Source: Ruminococcus sp.
GTDB taxonomy: Bacteria > Bacillota > Clostridia > Oscillospirales > Ruminococcaceae
Direction: 5' to 3'
Assembly (NCBI GenBank): GCA_017634275.1
Contig: JAGBNQ010000062.1
Location: 1-63,642 of the forward strand
Length of the DNA stretch: 63,642 bases
The position numbers and the translations under genes are program-made. Under the pieces are notes generated by a model. That model had not been told where the DNA came from. It did not search any database and was given only the letters and a program-made list of their open reading frames with translations. Below, piece after piece: positions 14,320 through 24,114 of the stretch (positions are counted from its first letter, which is position 1; each line of letters begins with the position of its first letter).

Positions 14320-17300
14320 TCATTCAAACCTTATCGCTTTAAGGTCAAAGTCCGTTCCGGGGAGGAATGTTAGCGATACCGCACCCTTGCCACTGATGCC
14401 GCTTAAGTCAAATGCGCGCTCGGTGTAATCCTCTGCACCCTCAAATTCGCAGAGGGTGAGTGCCGTGTCACCGTCGGTCGTGAACTTTAAATGTATGCTG
14501 TTCTTTTCAAGTGCCGAGCGGCCTGTGATGATTATTCTCTTTGGCTGCCTGCGTGAAAAATCAAACTCGCCGAACTCAATTACTACGTTGTTGCCGATGT
14601 GCGTTATCTCGTTTTCGCCCTCGGAAAAGCTGTCGCCGTAGATGCTCTTTCTGAGCATCGCGTTTATCTCTTCAAACTCAGTTTCGGGGCGCGTGAAGGT
14701 TATGTATTTTATTTCAAAACCGCTTGATGACTCAATGCTTACCGTGTGCGTGCCGATAAGCTTTTTGGTAAGCTTGAATTCCACGGGCTCGTTGTAGGTG
14801 AGCCATTTTGAGGGGGCTAAATGCTCGTATTGCCCTATCAGCTCGCCCTCGTTCGGCGTTCCGTCATATATTTTGAACCATATCGGCGTTGACATATTCA
14901 TGTATATCGGCAGAATTATCGTGTCGCTGCCAAAATGCCCGAATTCAACGTTGTCAAATGCCGCGTATGCGTTCTCTCCCGCAAGGCTCAATCCGCGCTC
15001 TATTCCCGTGGTAACATTCTCGCCCCTGCTGAAAAGGCCGCCTGCTATCTGCGTGTATGGGTCAAAAGATGCCTGCCCGAGCCCGTCTGCGGTAAGCCTT
15101 ATCATGCTCATTACCGAGGGCGTTTTTTTGCCGTTTTTGCAAAGTGCGCGCAGATATATCTCCCCGTCGCCCTTGCACTTTATCGTAATGGTATCTCCGC
15201 TTTGCTCTGTTATCTCGGCTATATTTGTGTCTATCCCCGAAACGGTCGTTAAGCGGAAGAATATATCATTTTTATAGCTTGCGTTTTCGGGCTTTGCGCT
15301 CACCTTAAAGCTAAGCGTGTCGCATTCCTTGCTAAAGTCAAATTTTTCGCCCGTTATCTCGATTTTCCTTACAGGTATCTCGCCGTCAAATTCTTCAAGG
15401 TCGGGCTGATATGTGCTGTTGCGGCTTACTGCGCTTATACCCTTGTCAGCCTCGCACTTAAGCGTTTTAAGGCTTATCTGCGCGCCTTCAAGCCCATTTG
15501 ATCTTGCCTTTACGGTTATCTCTCCTGCCGTTTTGGTAGTTGCTATCATCGCCAAAAGCTTGCCCGAGAACAGCCGCCTTGATGTGGTCTTGTATTGCTC
15601 ACGGTCGGTCGAGTCGCCGTTGTCAAGCCCTATCAGCCTGCCCTCGCCGCTGACCTCTATGTTTACTCTGTTGTTTGCATTTTCTACGCTTATGCCGTTT
15701 TTGTCAAGCGCATCTACCTCAACAAAGAATATCTCCTCGCCGTCAGCGTTTGCGGTCTGCTTGTCAGCCTTAAGCTTAAGCGCCGCAGCGTCGCCAAAGG
15801 TGCATTTTTCATCTCTTGCTATCTCTTTTCCGTCAAGGTCATATGCAGCAGCCGTCAGCGTTCCCCTGACGTATTTATGCTTAACATCAAGGCTTAAGCT
15901 CTTGCCATGCTCGTGGTCAATGTGCTTTTCGCCTATAAGCTCGCCGTTTAAGAAAAGCCTTACAAACGGCGCATTTGTCACGGCGCGTATGTCGATATCC
16001 TGCCCCTCGTTAAAATCCCAGTAGGGGAAGATGTGAACAAACGGCTTGTCCTTAGCGCTCGTCCATTCGCCCTTGAAAATGTAGTAGCTGTCCTTTTCAA
16101 AGCCTGCCGTGTCTATCTGCCCGAAGTAGCTGTTTTTGGTAGAGTAGGGGGTAGGCTCGCCTATGTAGTCAAAGCCCGTCCATATAAACTGCCCTGCGCA
16201 GAATGGCGCATCTCTGTCGGGGATAATGCAGGCATATGTGTTCTTAGCCGCCCACGCAGGCGAAGAGTTTCCGAGTGCCGAGCATTGCTCGTCATCATCG
16301 CACAAAATAGCCTCATTAAGCGGAAAATGATAAATTCCTCTGCTCTGCACAACAGATGATGTTTCTGAGCCGTATATCGCCCAGTCGGGGTGTTCCTTAT
16401 GCTGCTCGTCATAAAGCCTTTCCGCGTAGTTGTACCCTGCGACCTTGAGTATATCCGCGCATTTTCTTGCGCCCTCTCCCTGCATAAAGTTAGAGCCTAT
16501 CGTTATCACGCCGTTGCCGCGTGGATCGTGCATTTTCACAAGGGCGGCAAGCTGTGAGGTTATCTCCTGACCGCGCTCGCCTGCGTGTGTGTCATATATC
16601 TCATTTCCAATGCTCCACCCTATAAGGCAGGCATGGTTTCTGTCGCGCCTTACCCAGCTGCAAACGTCCTTTGCCACCCACTCCTTGAAAAAGCGCGCGT
16701 AGTCAAATTCAGTCTTGCTCATTTCCCACATATCAAAGCCCTCGTCAAGCACCAGAAAGCCCATTTCATCGCACGCATCGAGCATTTCCTTTGCAGGTGG
16801 GTTGTGGCTCGTCCTTATCGCATTCACGCCCATTTCGCGCAGTATCTTGAGCTTTCTGATAAATGCGTGCTTGTTGAATGCCGCACCCAAAGCACCTAAG
16901 TCATGATGCTCGCAGACGCCGTGCAGCTTTAAATGCCGCCCGTTTAGGAAAAAGCCCCTGTCGGGAGTAAACTCCGCCTTTTTAAAGCCGAATCTGCTTG
17001 AAAGGCTGTCGATCTCCTCGTTATCCTTAATAAGCGTGACCGTCATATCATAAAGCTGTGGGTCACTGGTATCCCATAGCTTTGGTAAGTCTATTTTAAG
17101 GCTTTGCGTGCCCTGCGTGTATTTAAAGCCCTCGCTTATTATCTCTTTAGGGAGTGCAGTCTTGTCAAATGCAATGCAGCCGCTTGTTATGCTTGCAAGC
17201 TCCGCTCCGTCCTTGCTGATAACGGCTTTTATTTTAAGCCCCTCGCAGCTTTCACTCTCGGGGCGCGCAGTCTCGGTCGTTACAAGCACATTTCCGTCGG

Positions 17301-17763
17301 TGTCCGCAGAAATATACACCCCATTTGATAAAATGTGCGTCTGCTCAAATCTTTTTATGTAAACCTTTCTGAATATGCCTGCACCCGAATACCAGCGCGA
17401 GTTGGGGCTTTGGTAATTTACCCTTACAACTACCTCGTTCTCTCCGTCCTTCAGGCTGTCTGTAATGTCAATCTCAAAGGGCGTGTAGCCGTATTTCCAC
17501 TCATAAACCGCCTTGCCGTTTATGTAAACGCGGCTGTCCATATATACCCCGTCAAAGTAAAGCGCTGTCCTTTTCCCGTCGGCAGGAACACTGAATCTCT
17601 TTTTGTAAAACCCTACCGAATCCTCATAAAGGTCATTGGTATTATAAATGAGCCAGTCATGCGGAATGTCAACAGGCTCAAATCCCTTAGCATTTTCTAT
17701 CTCAGTTTCGGGCGCGCACTTTGCAAAGAGCCACCCGTCACAAAAAGTCTTTTCATTTCTCAT
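14320..17763 (-). CDS. Glycoside hydrolase family 2 enzyme (beta-galactosidase-like)
   Basis: 1147 residues; start at 17763 (MRNEKTFCDGWLFA) behind GGGGGT. Order: GH2 sugar-binding jelly roll (about 1-165, IPHDWL), immunoglobulin-like domain, TIM barrel (about 280-590) with LKLHGVCEHHDLG, TSHNPP and the acid/base Glu in WSIGNEI (Glu388) and likely nucleophile Glu467 in YGSETSS. Two or three further beta domains follow, the last resembling family 6 carbohydrate-binding modules (KWLTYNEPVEFKL). No signal peptide, so it is intracellular and acts on imported oligosaccharides. Beta-galactosidase versus another beta-glycosidase cannot be decided. Confidence 0.9.
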   Translation of the reverse strand: MRNEKTFCDGWLFAKCAPETEIENAKGFEPVDIPHDWLIYNTNDLYEDSVGFYKKRFSVPADGKRTALYFDGVYMDSRVYINGKAVYEWKYGYTPFEIDITDSLKDGENEVVVRVNYQSPNSRWYSGAGIFRKVYIKRFEQTHILSNGVYISADTDGNVLVTTETARPESESCEGLKIKAVISKDGAELASITSGCIAFDKTALPKEIISEGFKYTQGTQSLKIDLPKLWDTSDPQLYDMTVTLIKDNEEIDSLSSRFGFKKAEFTPDRGFFLNGRHLKLHGVCEHHDLGALGAAFNKHAFIRKLKILREMGVNAIRTSHNPPAKEMLDACDEMGFLVLDEGFDMWEMSKTEFDYARFFKEWVAKDVCSWVRRDRNHACLIGWSIGNEIYDTHAGERGQEITSQLAALVKMHDPRGNGVITIGSNFMQGEGARKCADILKVAGYNYAERLYDEQHKEHPDWAIYGSETSSVVQSRGIYHFPLNEAILCDDDEQCSALGNSSPAWAAKNTYACIIPDRDAPFCAGQFIWTGFDYIGEPTPYSTKNSYFGQIDTAGFEKDSYYIFKGEWTSAKDKPFVHIFPYWDFNEGQDIDIRAVTNAPFVRLFLNGELIGEKHIDHEHGKSLSLDVKHKYVRGTLTAAAYDLDGKEIARDEKCTFGDAAALKLKADKQTANADGEEIFFVEVDALDKNGISVENANNRVNIEVSGEGRLIGLDNGDSTDREQYKTTSRRLFSGKLLAMIATTKTAGEITVKARSNGLEGAQISLKTLKCEADKGISAVSRNSTYQPDLEEFDGEIPVRKIEITGEKFDFSKECDTLSFKVSAKPENASYKNDIFFRLTTVSGIDTNIAEITEQSGDTITIKCKGDGEIYLRALCKNGKKTPSVMSMIRLTADGLGQASFDPYTQIAGGLFSRGENVTTGIERGLSLAGENAYAAFDNVEFGHFGSDTIILPIYMNMSTPIWFKIYDGTPNEGELIGQYEHLAPSKWLTYNEPVEFKLTKKLIGTHTVSIESSSGFEIKYITFTRPETEFEEINAMLRKSIYGDSFSEGENEITHIGNNVVIEFGEFDFSRRQPKRIIITGRSALEKNSIHLKFTTDGDTALTLCEFEGAEDYTERAFDLSGISGKGAVSLTFLPGTDFDLKAIRFE

Positions 17764-17793
17764 ATCGTAACCCCCAAAAATCGTGTTACTCCT

Positions 17794-17823
17794 ATTATAC
17801 CATAACCTTACATCACATTGCAA
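17794..17823 (-). promoter_or_regulatory. Promoter of the GH2 gene
   Basis: Minus strand TTGCAA (17818-17823), 18-bp spacer, TATAAT (17794-17799). Confidence 0.7.
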
Positions 17824-17863
17824 TATTATTTGTTTAAATAGTATAAATATTTTAGCCTTGCTA

Positions 17864-17892
17864 TTTACATTACTGTAGAATTATGCTATAAT
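17864..17892 (+). promoter_or_regulatory. Promoter of the CE2-like esterase gene
   Basis: TTTACA (17864-17869), 17-bp spacer, TATAAT (17887-17892), divergent from the GH2 promoter. The short shared region suggests co-regulation. Confidence 0.7.
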
Positions 17893-17924
17893 ACCTATAT
17901 ATTCACTATAAAGGAAGTATCGCT

Positions 17925-18989
17925 ATGAAAACATATGAACTAAATGATAAAAACGTAAAGCTGATAGGAAGAACTTACCCCTTTGAGGGAAACCTCTGGT
18001 CTGCCTTTTCGGGCACGGGCATAGAGTTTGATTTTGAGGGGGAATACCTTGCGATTATCCTGCTTGCCGATGAGTCTTGTAAGGAGGAAAAGGGCGAGAA
18101 CCTTGCAAGATATGCCGTACTTATCGACGGCGAGGAGAAATTCAAGGGAATGCTTGATAAAGAAAAGACCGAGCTTGTGGTGTTCGACTCTGCGTCAAAA
18201 GCAAGGGTTCAGGTAATAAAGCTATCCGAGTGCGCTATGTCAACTATGGGAATAGCGCCCCTTGTGACGGACGATAACGCTAAAGTCACCCCGGCCCCCG
18301 AAAGGTCAAGAAAAATAGAATTTATAGGTGACTCTATCACCTGCGGCTACGGCGTTGATGATGAAGATGCAACGCATAATTTCAAGACCTCCACCGAGGA
18401 CTGCACGGGCGCTTATGCGTATAAGGCCGCAAGGCTGCTTGATGCCGACTACAGCCTTGTATCAATTAGCGGCTATGGCATAATCTCGGGCTATACGGCC
18501 ACTGCTGAGAGCAAGATACCCGAGCAGACAGTGCCGCAGTATTATAAGTCGCTCGGCTTTTCCTATAATAAATTCGCCGGAAAGCTCGCCCCTCAGGATA
18601 TCCCGTGGGATTTTTCAAGGTATATCCCTCAGGCGGTAGTAATCAACCTCGGCACGAATGATGACAGCTATTGCTTGGATCACGCTGACAGGCAGCGCGA
18701 TTATACCGATAACTACAAGCTCTTCTTAAAAGAGGTAAGGGCGAATAACCCCGATGCGTTTATTTTCTGCACTGTAGGCATTATGGGCACAAGGATATAT
18801 AAAGCCCTTGAAACGGCGGTTAATGAGTATAAGGCAGAAAGCGAAGATACAAAAATATTATCCTACTGCTTTACCGAGCAGGATCACGAAAATGACGGCT
18901 ATGCCGCCGATTATCACCCCACAAGAAAGACCCACGATAAGGCATCAAAAGCAATATCGCAGGTCATCAAGGAAACTATGGGCTGGTAG
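17925..18989 (+). CDS. Carbohydrate esterase family 2-like SGNH esterase
   Basis: 354 residues. Residues 1-115 form a beta-rich accessory domain; the SGNH domain has FIGDSITCGYG with the nucleophile Ser, ISGYGI, NLGTNDD and DYHPTRKTH with the catalytic His. This two-domain plan is that of CE2 acetyl esterases that deacetylate xylan or glucomannan oligosaccharides. There is no signal peptide. AGGAAG precedes the start. It is divergent from the GH2 gene and 22 bp ahead of a polysaccharide deacetylase. Confidence 0.87.
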   Translation: MKTYELNDKNVKLIGRTYPFEGNLWSAFSGTGIEFDFEGEYLAIILLADESCKEEKGENLARYAVLIDGEEKFKGMLDKEKTELVVFDSASKARVQVIKLSECAMSTMGIAPLVTDDNAKVTPAPERSRKIEFIGDSITCGYGVDDEDATHNFKTSTEDCTGAYAYKAARLLDADYSLVSISGYGIISGYTATAESKIPEQTVPQYYKSLGFSYNKFAGKLAPQDIPWDFSRYIPQAVVINLGTNDDSYCLDHADRQRDYTDNYKLFLKEVRANNPDAFIFCTVGIMGTRIYKALETAVNEYKAESEDTKILSYCFTEQDHENDGYAADYHPTRKTHDKASKAISQVIKETMGW

Positions 18990-19011
18990 TAAGAAGTAAG
19001 AGGTTAGAAAT

Positions 19012-19818
19012 ATGAGCTTTAAAAAAGCATTTTTATCTGTATTATTGGGAGGAGTAATGGCAATGACAGCGTGTTCTGATAATGTAAGCTCGCAGGTTTC
19101 TGAAAGCACGGGCTCTGCCCCCGTGACGACCGCCGCCGAAACGGTGACAAGCGCGCCTATCGGCCATGAAAAGGCGGAGGAATACGGCAAGGTGATAGCC
19201 CTGACCTTTGATGACGGCCCCAATACCTCTACCACGGGCGAGGTGCTTGATGTGCTTGAAAAATACGGCGTCAGGGGAACATTTTTCCTGATAGGGGATA
19301 ATATAAACGAGCAGAGCAGTGAAAACGTAAAGCGTGCCTATCAAATGGGCTGCGAGATAGCAAACCACTCAAAAACTCACTCGTATATGAACAAGATGAG
19401 TGCTGAGGATATCAAGGCGGAGATAGCCTTTACAAACGAGAAGATAAAGGAAATAATCGGTGTTGAGCCTACATTTTTCCGACCTCCCTATATCGCGGTT
19501 GACCAGAATATGTTTGATAATATCGACCTTACCTTTATAAGCGGCTACGGCTGTGAGGACTACGAGCAGAAAGTCACCGCTCAGCAGCGCTATGAGCGTA
19601 CTATGAAACAGGCAAAGGACGGCGCTATCATTCTCCTGCACGATCAGCAGGGCAATTTCCAGACAGTTCAGGCGCTTGAAATGATAATCCCCGACCTATT
19701 AGAGCAGGGCTATGAGCTTGTCACCTGCTCCGAGCTGTTTTTTGCAAAGGGCGTTGAGATAAGTACAGATAACGATATAGTCTACAGCTACGCCGAGCAG
19801 ACAACGATGTACGGATAA
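19012..19818 (+). CDS. Polysaccharide deacetylase lipoprotein (CE4, NodB domain)
   Basis: 268 residues with a lipoprotein signal (MSFKKAFLSVLLGGVMAMTA, lipobox Cys21), then a Ser/Thr-rich linker and a NodB domain from about residue 60. Motifs: LTFDDGP (catalytic Asp and metal Asp), HSKTH (metal His pair), RPPY and LLHD. It should be anchored outside the membrane and remove N- or O-acetyl groups from peptidoglycan or plant glycans. Likely cotranscribed with the CE2-like gene. Confidence 0.9.
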   Translation: MSFKKAFLSVLLGGVMAMTACSDNVSSQVSESTGSAPVTTAAETVTSAPIGHEKAEEYGKVIALTFDDGPNTSTTGEVLDVLEKYGVRGTFFLIGDNINEQSSENVKRAYQMGCEIANHSKTHSYMNKMSAEDIKAEIAFTNEKIKEIIGVEPTFFRPPYIAVDQNMFDNIDLTFISGYGCEDYEQKVTAQQRYERTMKQAKDGAIILLHDQQGNFQTVQALEMIIPDLLEQGYELVTCSELFFAKGVEISTDNDIVYSYAEQTTMYG

Positions 19819-19864
19819 GGCGAGCGCGATGCGCACTAAAATAAAGAATAATAAATAATAAATA

Positions 19865-19913
19865 AAGGTATCGCTGCGCGATGATCTTAAGATCTGCTGC
19901 GCTGCGATACCTC
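19865..19913. terminator. Bidirectional terminator
   Basis: AGGTATCGC ... GCGATACCT long hairpin with A-rich left and T-rich right flank between convergent genes. Confidence 0.8.
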
Positions 19914-19921
19914 TTTATTAT

Positions 19922-21340
19922 TTATACAGTTTCGACCTTGATAAGGTTTGTGTTTCCGCTTACTCCGAGCGGAACGCCTGCCGTGATAACCGCAAGGTCG
20001 CCGTGTGAGAGCCAGCCGTGTTCAAGCGCGCTGTCGATAGCCGCTTTCATAAGGTCATCGGTGTTAGTCTGCTCTGCAATAAGCCCCGGTATAACGCCCC
20101 ATGACATACTTAACTGCCTGTAGGTGGTCTTGTCGGTGGTAAGGCCTATTATCGGGCAGTCCGCTCTGTATTTTGATAGCATTCTCGCCGTGCCGCCGCC
20201 CTTTGTTACGGTTATTATCGCCTTGGCGTTAAGGTCATTCGCCGTTGTTACCGTCGCGTGCGATATAGCCTCCGTTACCGATTCACTCTTTGTGTCCTCG
20301 CGCATCTTAAAGCGCTTTGCGTAGTTTATGTTGTTCTCTGTTGTTTCCGCGATAAGCGCCATTGTCCTTACCGCCTCAACGGGGAATTTTCCTGCCGCCG
20401 TTTCGCCCGAGAGCATAAGCGCCGATGTTCCATCATATATCGCATTCGCAACGTCAGTTATCTCCGCTCTTGTCGGTCGTGGGTTGTTTATCATGGATTC
20501 AAGCATCTGCGTTGCCGTAATTACCACCTTGCCCGCATTGTAGGCCTTGTGTATAATGTCCTTCTGTATCGCAGGTATCTGCTCAAAGGGTATCTCAACG
20601 CCCATGTCGCCCCTTGCTACCATTACTCCGTCAGATGCCTCAAGTATCTCGTCAATGTTCTCAACGCCGTCCATATTCTCAATTTTTGCTATTATCCTTA
20701 CATCATACCACCCGAGCGACTGAGTGAATTTTCTCAGATATACCACATCAGCCCCCGTTCTTACAAACGATGCCGCTATAAAATCATACCTCATCTTAGC
20801 ACCGAATTCAAGGTCATGCATATCATCATCCGAGATGTACGGCATGGAGAGCTTTACCCCCGGCACATTTATGCCCTTGTGGTTTGAAAGCACGCCTCCG
20901 TGAATTACCTCGCATAAAATGTCCTCGCCCTTTACGCTTTTTACCTTAAGCTCAATTACGCCGTCATTTATCAAAATAGCATCTCCTGCCTTTACGTCCT
21001 TCGGAAGATGCTCAAATGTCACCGATGCGATAGTGCTGTCACCCTCAACATCTCTTGTCGTAAGTGTAAAATCATCGCCGTCCTTTATATCGACGGGCTT
21101 GTTGTCTTTAAAATTCTTAAGCCTTATCTCGGGCCCCTTTGTGTCAAGCAGCGTCGCTACGGGAACATCAAGCTCACGCCTTAATCTGTCAACCATTTCA
21201 AAGCGCTTTTTATGCTCGTCATATGTCGAGTGTGAAAAGTTAAAGCGCGCTACATTCATTCCCCCGAGCATAAGCTCACGCAGTATCTGCTCATCATCTG
21301 TCGCAGGCCCTATAGTGCATACGATCTTAGTCTTTCTCAT
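19922..21340 (-). CDS. pyk: Pyruvate kinase
   Basis: 472 residues, starting MRKTKIVCTIGPATDDEQ. Signature MVARGDMGVEIP and the ADP/PEP barrel residues (FNFSHSTYDEH, IAKIENMDGVENIDEI) are present; the C-terminal allosteric domain is complete and there is no extra phosphohistidine domain. It converts PEP and ADP to pyruvate and ATP. Gene-specific promoter; GAGG upstream of the start. Confidence 0.97.
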   Translation of the reverse strand: MRKTKIVCTIGPATDDEQILRELMLGGMNVARFNFSHSTYDEHKKRFEMVDRLRRELDVPVATLLDTKGPEIRLKNFKDNKPVDIKDGDDFTLTTRDVEGDSTIASVTFEHLPKDVKAGDAILINDGVIELKVKSVKGEDILCEVIHGGVLSNHKGINVPGVKLSMPYISDDDMHDLEFGAKMRYDFIAASFVRTGADVVYLRKFTQSLGWYDVRIIAKIENMDGVENIDEILEASDGVMVARGDMGVEIPFEQIPAIQKDIIHKAYNAGKVVITATQMLESMINNPRPTRAEITDVANAIYDGTSALMLSGETAAGKFPVEAVRTMALIAETTENNINYAKRFKMREDTKSESVTEAISHATVTTANDLNAKAIITVTKGGGTARMLSKYRADCPIIGLTTDKTTYRQLSMSWGVIPGLIAEQTNTDDLMKAAIDSALEHGWLSHGDLAVITAGVPLGVSGNTNLIKVETV

Positions 21341-21369
21341 TTGTATTTCCTCGCTTTCTTTATAAGCTT

Positions 21370-21398
21370 ATTATACATCTTTTCACAGTCAATGTCAA
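21370..21398 (-). promoter_or_regulatory. Promoter of pyk
   Basis: Minus strand TTGACA (21393-21398), 17-bp spacer, TATAAT (21370-21375). Confidence 0.8.
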
Positions 21399-21576
21399 CA
21401 TTTTCATTTGTGAATATATATGAGTAGTTTTCATTTTTCCCCTATTATTATCCTTAGCAATAATTGTGCATCGATCTTTCACAATCTTTCACCCATTTTT
21501 CACATTTGCTTTAGTTTAACTTAAGCTTGCCTTGCTATAATGAATACAACATCAAGAACGAAAGGTGGAAATATAT

Positions 21577-23070
21577 ATGAAAAACACAAAGATAAATTCG
21601 GTCATAATAGCAATGGCGATATGCCTTATGATGGCAGGGTGCGGCAATACTGCATCATCTGAAAGCTCGGTCAAGTCCACATCGCAGACCTCTTCTTCTG
21701 TAACGGTCACGGAAAAAACGGCTGATTCGTCCGAAAGCGAGAGCGAAACGGAAACGACAACGACCACTACCACAAAAACCACTACGACCACAGCAGCCAA
21801 AACACAGAGCAGCGAGCAGACAACTACTGCCGCAAAAAGTAAGGCATCAGTAAGCGATAAGAGCGAGCAGAAAACAGAACTTTCCGAAACCACCGAGAGC
21901 AAAACTGTAGAAAAAGCCGAGAGCGCACAGACTACCATTACCGCAGTCGAAGGCTCAAAGCTGGATGTTTCGGATATGTTTACAAACCGCGACTTAGAGC
22001 AGACAGCCGATACTACAGACGCCGAAACGATAAAGGCCGAAAGCGGCAAGACTGTAGAAATAACAAAGGCAGGCGTTTATGTGATAAGCGGCACGGCCGA
22101 GAACTTCACAGTCAAGGTAAACGCAGGCGATGATGATAAGGTTCAGCTCGTACTTGACGGCCTTAGTGTAACAAATGACAGCACCCCTGCAATATATGTG
22201 GTAAATGCTGATAAGGTGTTTGTTACCACCTCCTCCGACAGCGCGCTTTCCACAACAGGCACATTCACGGCTGACGGCGATACAAATACAGATGCCGTTA
22301 TTTACTCAAAGGACGATATAGTTTTAAACGGCACGGCGACCCTCACTATCAGCTCCACAGCCAACGGTATCACGGGTAAGGACGACCTTAAGGTAACGGG
22401 CGGAACATATAAGATAACCTCATCAGCAGACGCGATCGAGGCTAATGACTCTATCAGGATAAGCGGCGGCGATTTCACGATAAGCTCCTCAAAGGACGGC
22501 CTGCACGCTGAAAACAGCGATGATAATACCTTAGGCTATATCTATATCTCGGGCGGAACATTTGATATCAATGCTGCAAGCGACGGCATTCAGGGCACAA
22601 CCGTTACCCAGATAGACGGCGGAACATTTACGATAAATTCCTCCGAGGGAATTGAAAGTACCTATATCCAGATAAACGGCGGCAAAATAACTATAGCAGC
22701 AAGCGATGACGGCGTAAATGCCGCAAGTAAATCGACAGCCGAAACGGTCGCCTTTGAGATGACGGGCGGCGAGCTTAACATAACAATGGGCTCGGGCGAT
22801 ACCGATGCAGTTGACTCAAACGGTAACGTTACAGTAAGCGGCGGCACTATCAATATAACCTGCCCGACACAAGGCACAGCCGAGAGCTTTGACTATGACG
22901 GAACAGCTACATTCACCGCAGGAACGATAATCATAAACGGCGAGCAGGTCGATTCTATCCCCACACCCATGATGATGGGCGGCGGAATGCGCGGCGGCAA
23001 TATGGGCGGCTTTGGCGGCGAAATGGGCGGCGATATGGGCAATCAGCGCGGCAATTTCCAAAGACGATAA
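21577..23070 (+). CDS. Surface lipoprotein with carbohydrate-binding beta-helix (Cthe_2159-like)
   Basis: 497 residues; start at 21577 (MKNTKINSVIIAMAICLMMA) with AAAGGTGG upstream. Lipobox MMAGC. Residues about 25-125 are an extremely Ser/Thr/Glu-rich linker. Residues about 150-465 form a repetitive right-handed beta-helix with many GG(T/D)-(F/Y)-x-I and SSADAIEANDSI-type turns, as in the calcium- and glycan-binding Cthe_2159 family. The tail is Gly/Met-rich (MMMGGGMRGG). It probably sits on the cell surface and binds polysaccharide. TATAAT at 21536-21541 is the likely -10 box. Confidence 0.85.
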   Translation: MKNTKINSVIIAMAICLMMAGCGNTASSESSVKSTSQTSSSVTVTEKTADSSESESETETTTTTTTKTTTTTAAKTQSSEQTTTAAKSKASVSDKSEQKTELSETTESKTVEKAESAQTTITAVEGSKLDVSDMFTNRDLEQTADTTDAETIKAESGKTVEITKAGVYVISGTAENFTVKVNAGDDDKVQLVLDGLSVTNDSTPAIYVVNADKVFVTTSSDSALSTTGTFTADGDTNTDAVIYSKDDIVLNGTATLTISSTANGITGKDDLKVTGGTYKITSSADAIEANDSIRISGGDFTISSSKDGLHAENSDDNTLGYIYISGGTFDINAASDGIQGTTVTQIDGGTFTINSSEGIESTYIQINGGKITIAASDDGVNAASKSTAETVAFEMTGGELNITMGSGDTDAVDSNGNVTVSGGTINITCPTQGTAESFDYDGTATFTAGTIIINGEQVDSIPTPMMMGGGMRGGNMGGFGGEMGGDMGNQRGNFQRR

Positions 23071-23111
23071 GATAAGTGATCCTTCATAATAAATATAAAT
23101 TTCCTTCCAAA

Positions 23112-23149
23112 GAAAACGGCGATACTCATACCGAGTACCGCCGATTTTC
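23112..23149. terminator. Bidirectional terminator
   Basis: AAAACGGCGATACTC ... GAGTACCGCCGATTTT hairpin with A/T flanks between convergent genes. Confidence 0.8.
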
Positions 23150-23181
23150 TTATCTTTTTTCTTACCTCTGATCTCTTGCCT

Positions 23182-24114
23182 CTACTTAAGAAATCCGTTT
23201 ATTATCTGCTCCTCAGCCTCCTGCTCGGTAAGGCCTAAGGTCATAAGCTTTGTGAGCTGATCTCCTGCTATCTTTCCTATAGCCGCCTCGTGAACGAGCA
23301 TAGCATCAACGGAATTAGCCTCCAGCGAGGGGACTGCAAGAATGCGCCCGTTGTCCATAATGATAGAATCACATTCCGTGTGACCCGAGCATTCATCGTT
23401 TCCTAAAATGCACATATCAAGCTTTTGGTAGGAATTATCCCTTGCTACCGAGCGCGAAACTACGTCCGCCGATGAGCCCTTACCGTTAAGTGCCACATCG
23501 TAAATGCTCAAAGCCTTCTGCTCGCCGTGCGTCATAAGCCTTTCGTGAACTACAAGCTTAGCGCCTGCCTTAAGCTCGGCCTTTGTTGTCCTCTCGGTCG
23601 AGTCAACGCCCTTTATCTGCACCATTTCCATTTCCATAGCCGAGTCCTCGTCCATGTATACCTCGGTCACGGGGTTTAGAATTCTCTTGCCCGTGCCGTC
23701 GCCCGAGCCGTAGTGCTTTTCAACGTATTTTACCTTAGCCCCCTTGCCGATAAAGAAACGGTGTATTCCGTCATGCTCGCTGTCGCCCGTGCCGCAGTTG
23801 TCGATACCGCACCCTGCAACTATCAGAACATCAGCATTGTCCCCAACGTAAAAATCGTTGTAAACAGTTTCCTTTATACCGCTCTGGCTAAGCACAACGG
23901 GAATGTGAACGCTCTCGTTCTTTGTGCCCTCTTTTATTATAATGTCGATGCCCGGCTTGTCCTCTTTTGTCTTTATGTCAATGTTAGCAGTCGTGTTTCT
24001 GCCTGCAAGCGAGCTGTTCGCCCTGAAATTATATGCCCCCTCGGGAATGTCGTGCAGGTCTGCTACCTCTCTGATAAGGCGCTTTTGTATCTCATCAAGC
24101 TGTACCTTGCTCAT
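23182..24114 (-). CDS. sufB: SufB/SufD-family Fe-S cluster scaffold (SmsB-like)
   Basis: 310 residues, much shorter than classical SufB (about 470). It has the SufBD beta-helix core with repeats such as GAGCGIDNCGTG-like (here VAGCGIDNCGTGDSEHDGIH), LKAGAKLVVHERL and the conserved terminal region VPSLEANSVDAMLVHEAAIG. It pairs only with the ATPase gene 4 bp upstream; no sufS, sufU or sufD is adjacent. This two-gene layout matches the minimal SUF-like (SMS) scaffold type. It would assemble Fe-S clusters needed for enzymes such as the radical SAM activase nearby. Confidence 0.88.
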   Translation of the reverse strand: MSKVQLDEIQKRLIREVADLHDIPEGAYNFRANSSLAGRNTTANIDIKTKEDKPGIDIIIKEGTKNESVHIPVVLSQSGIKETVYNDFYVGDNADVLIVAGCGIDNCGTGDSEHDGIHRFFIGKGAKVKYVEKHYGSGDGTGKRILNPVTEVYMDEDSAMEMEMVQIKGVDSTERTTKAELKAGAKLVVHERLMTHGEQKALSIYDVALNGKGSSADVVSRSVARDNSYQKLDMCILGNDECSGHTECDSIIMDNGRILAVPSLEANSVDAMLVHEAAIGKIAGDQLTKLMTLGLTEQEAEEQIINGFLK

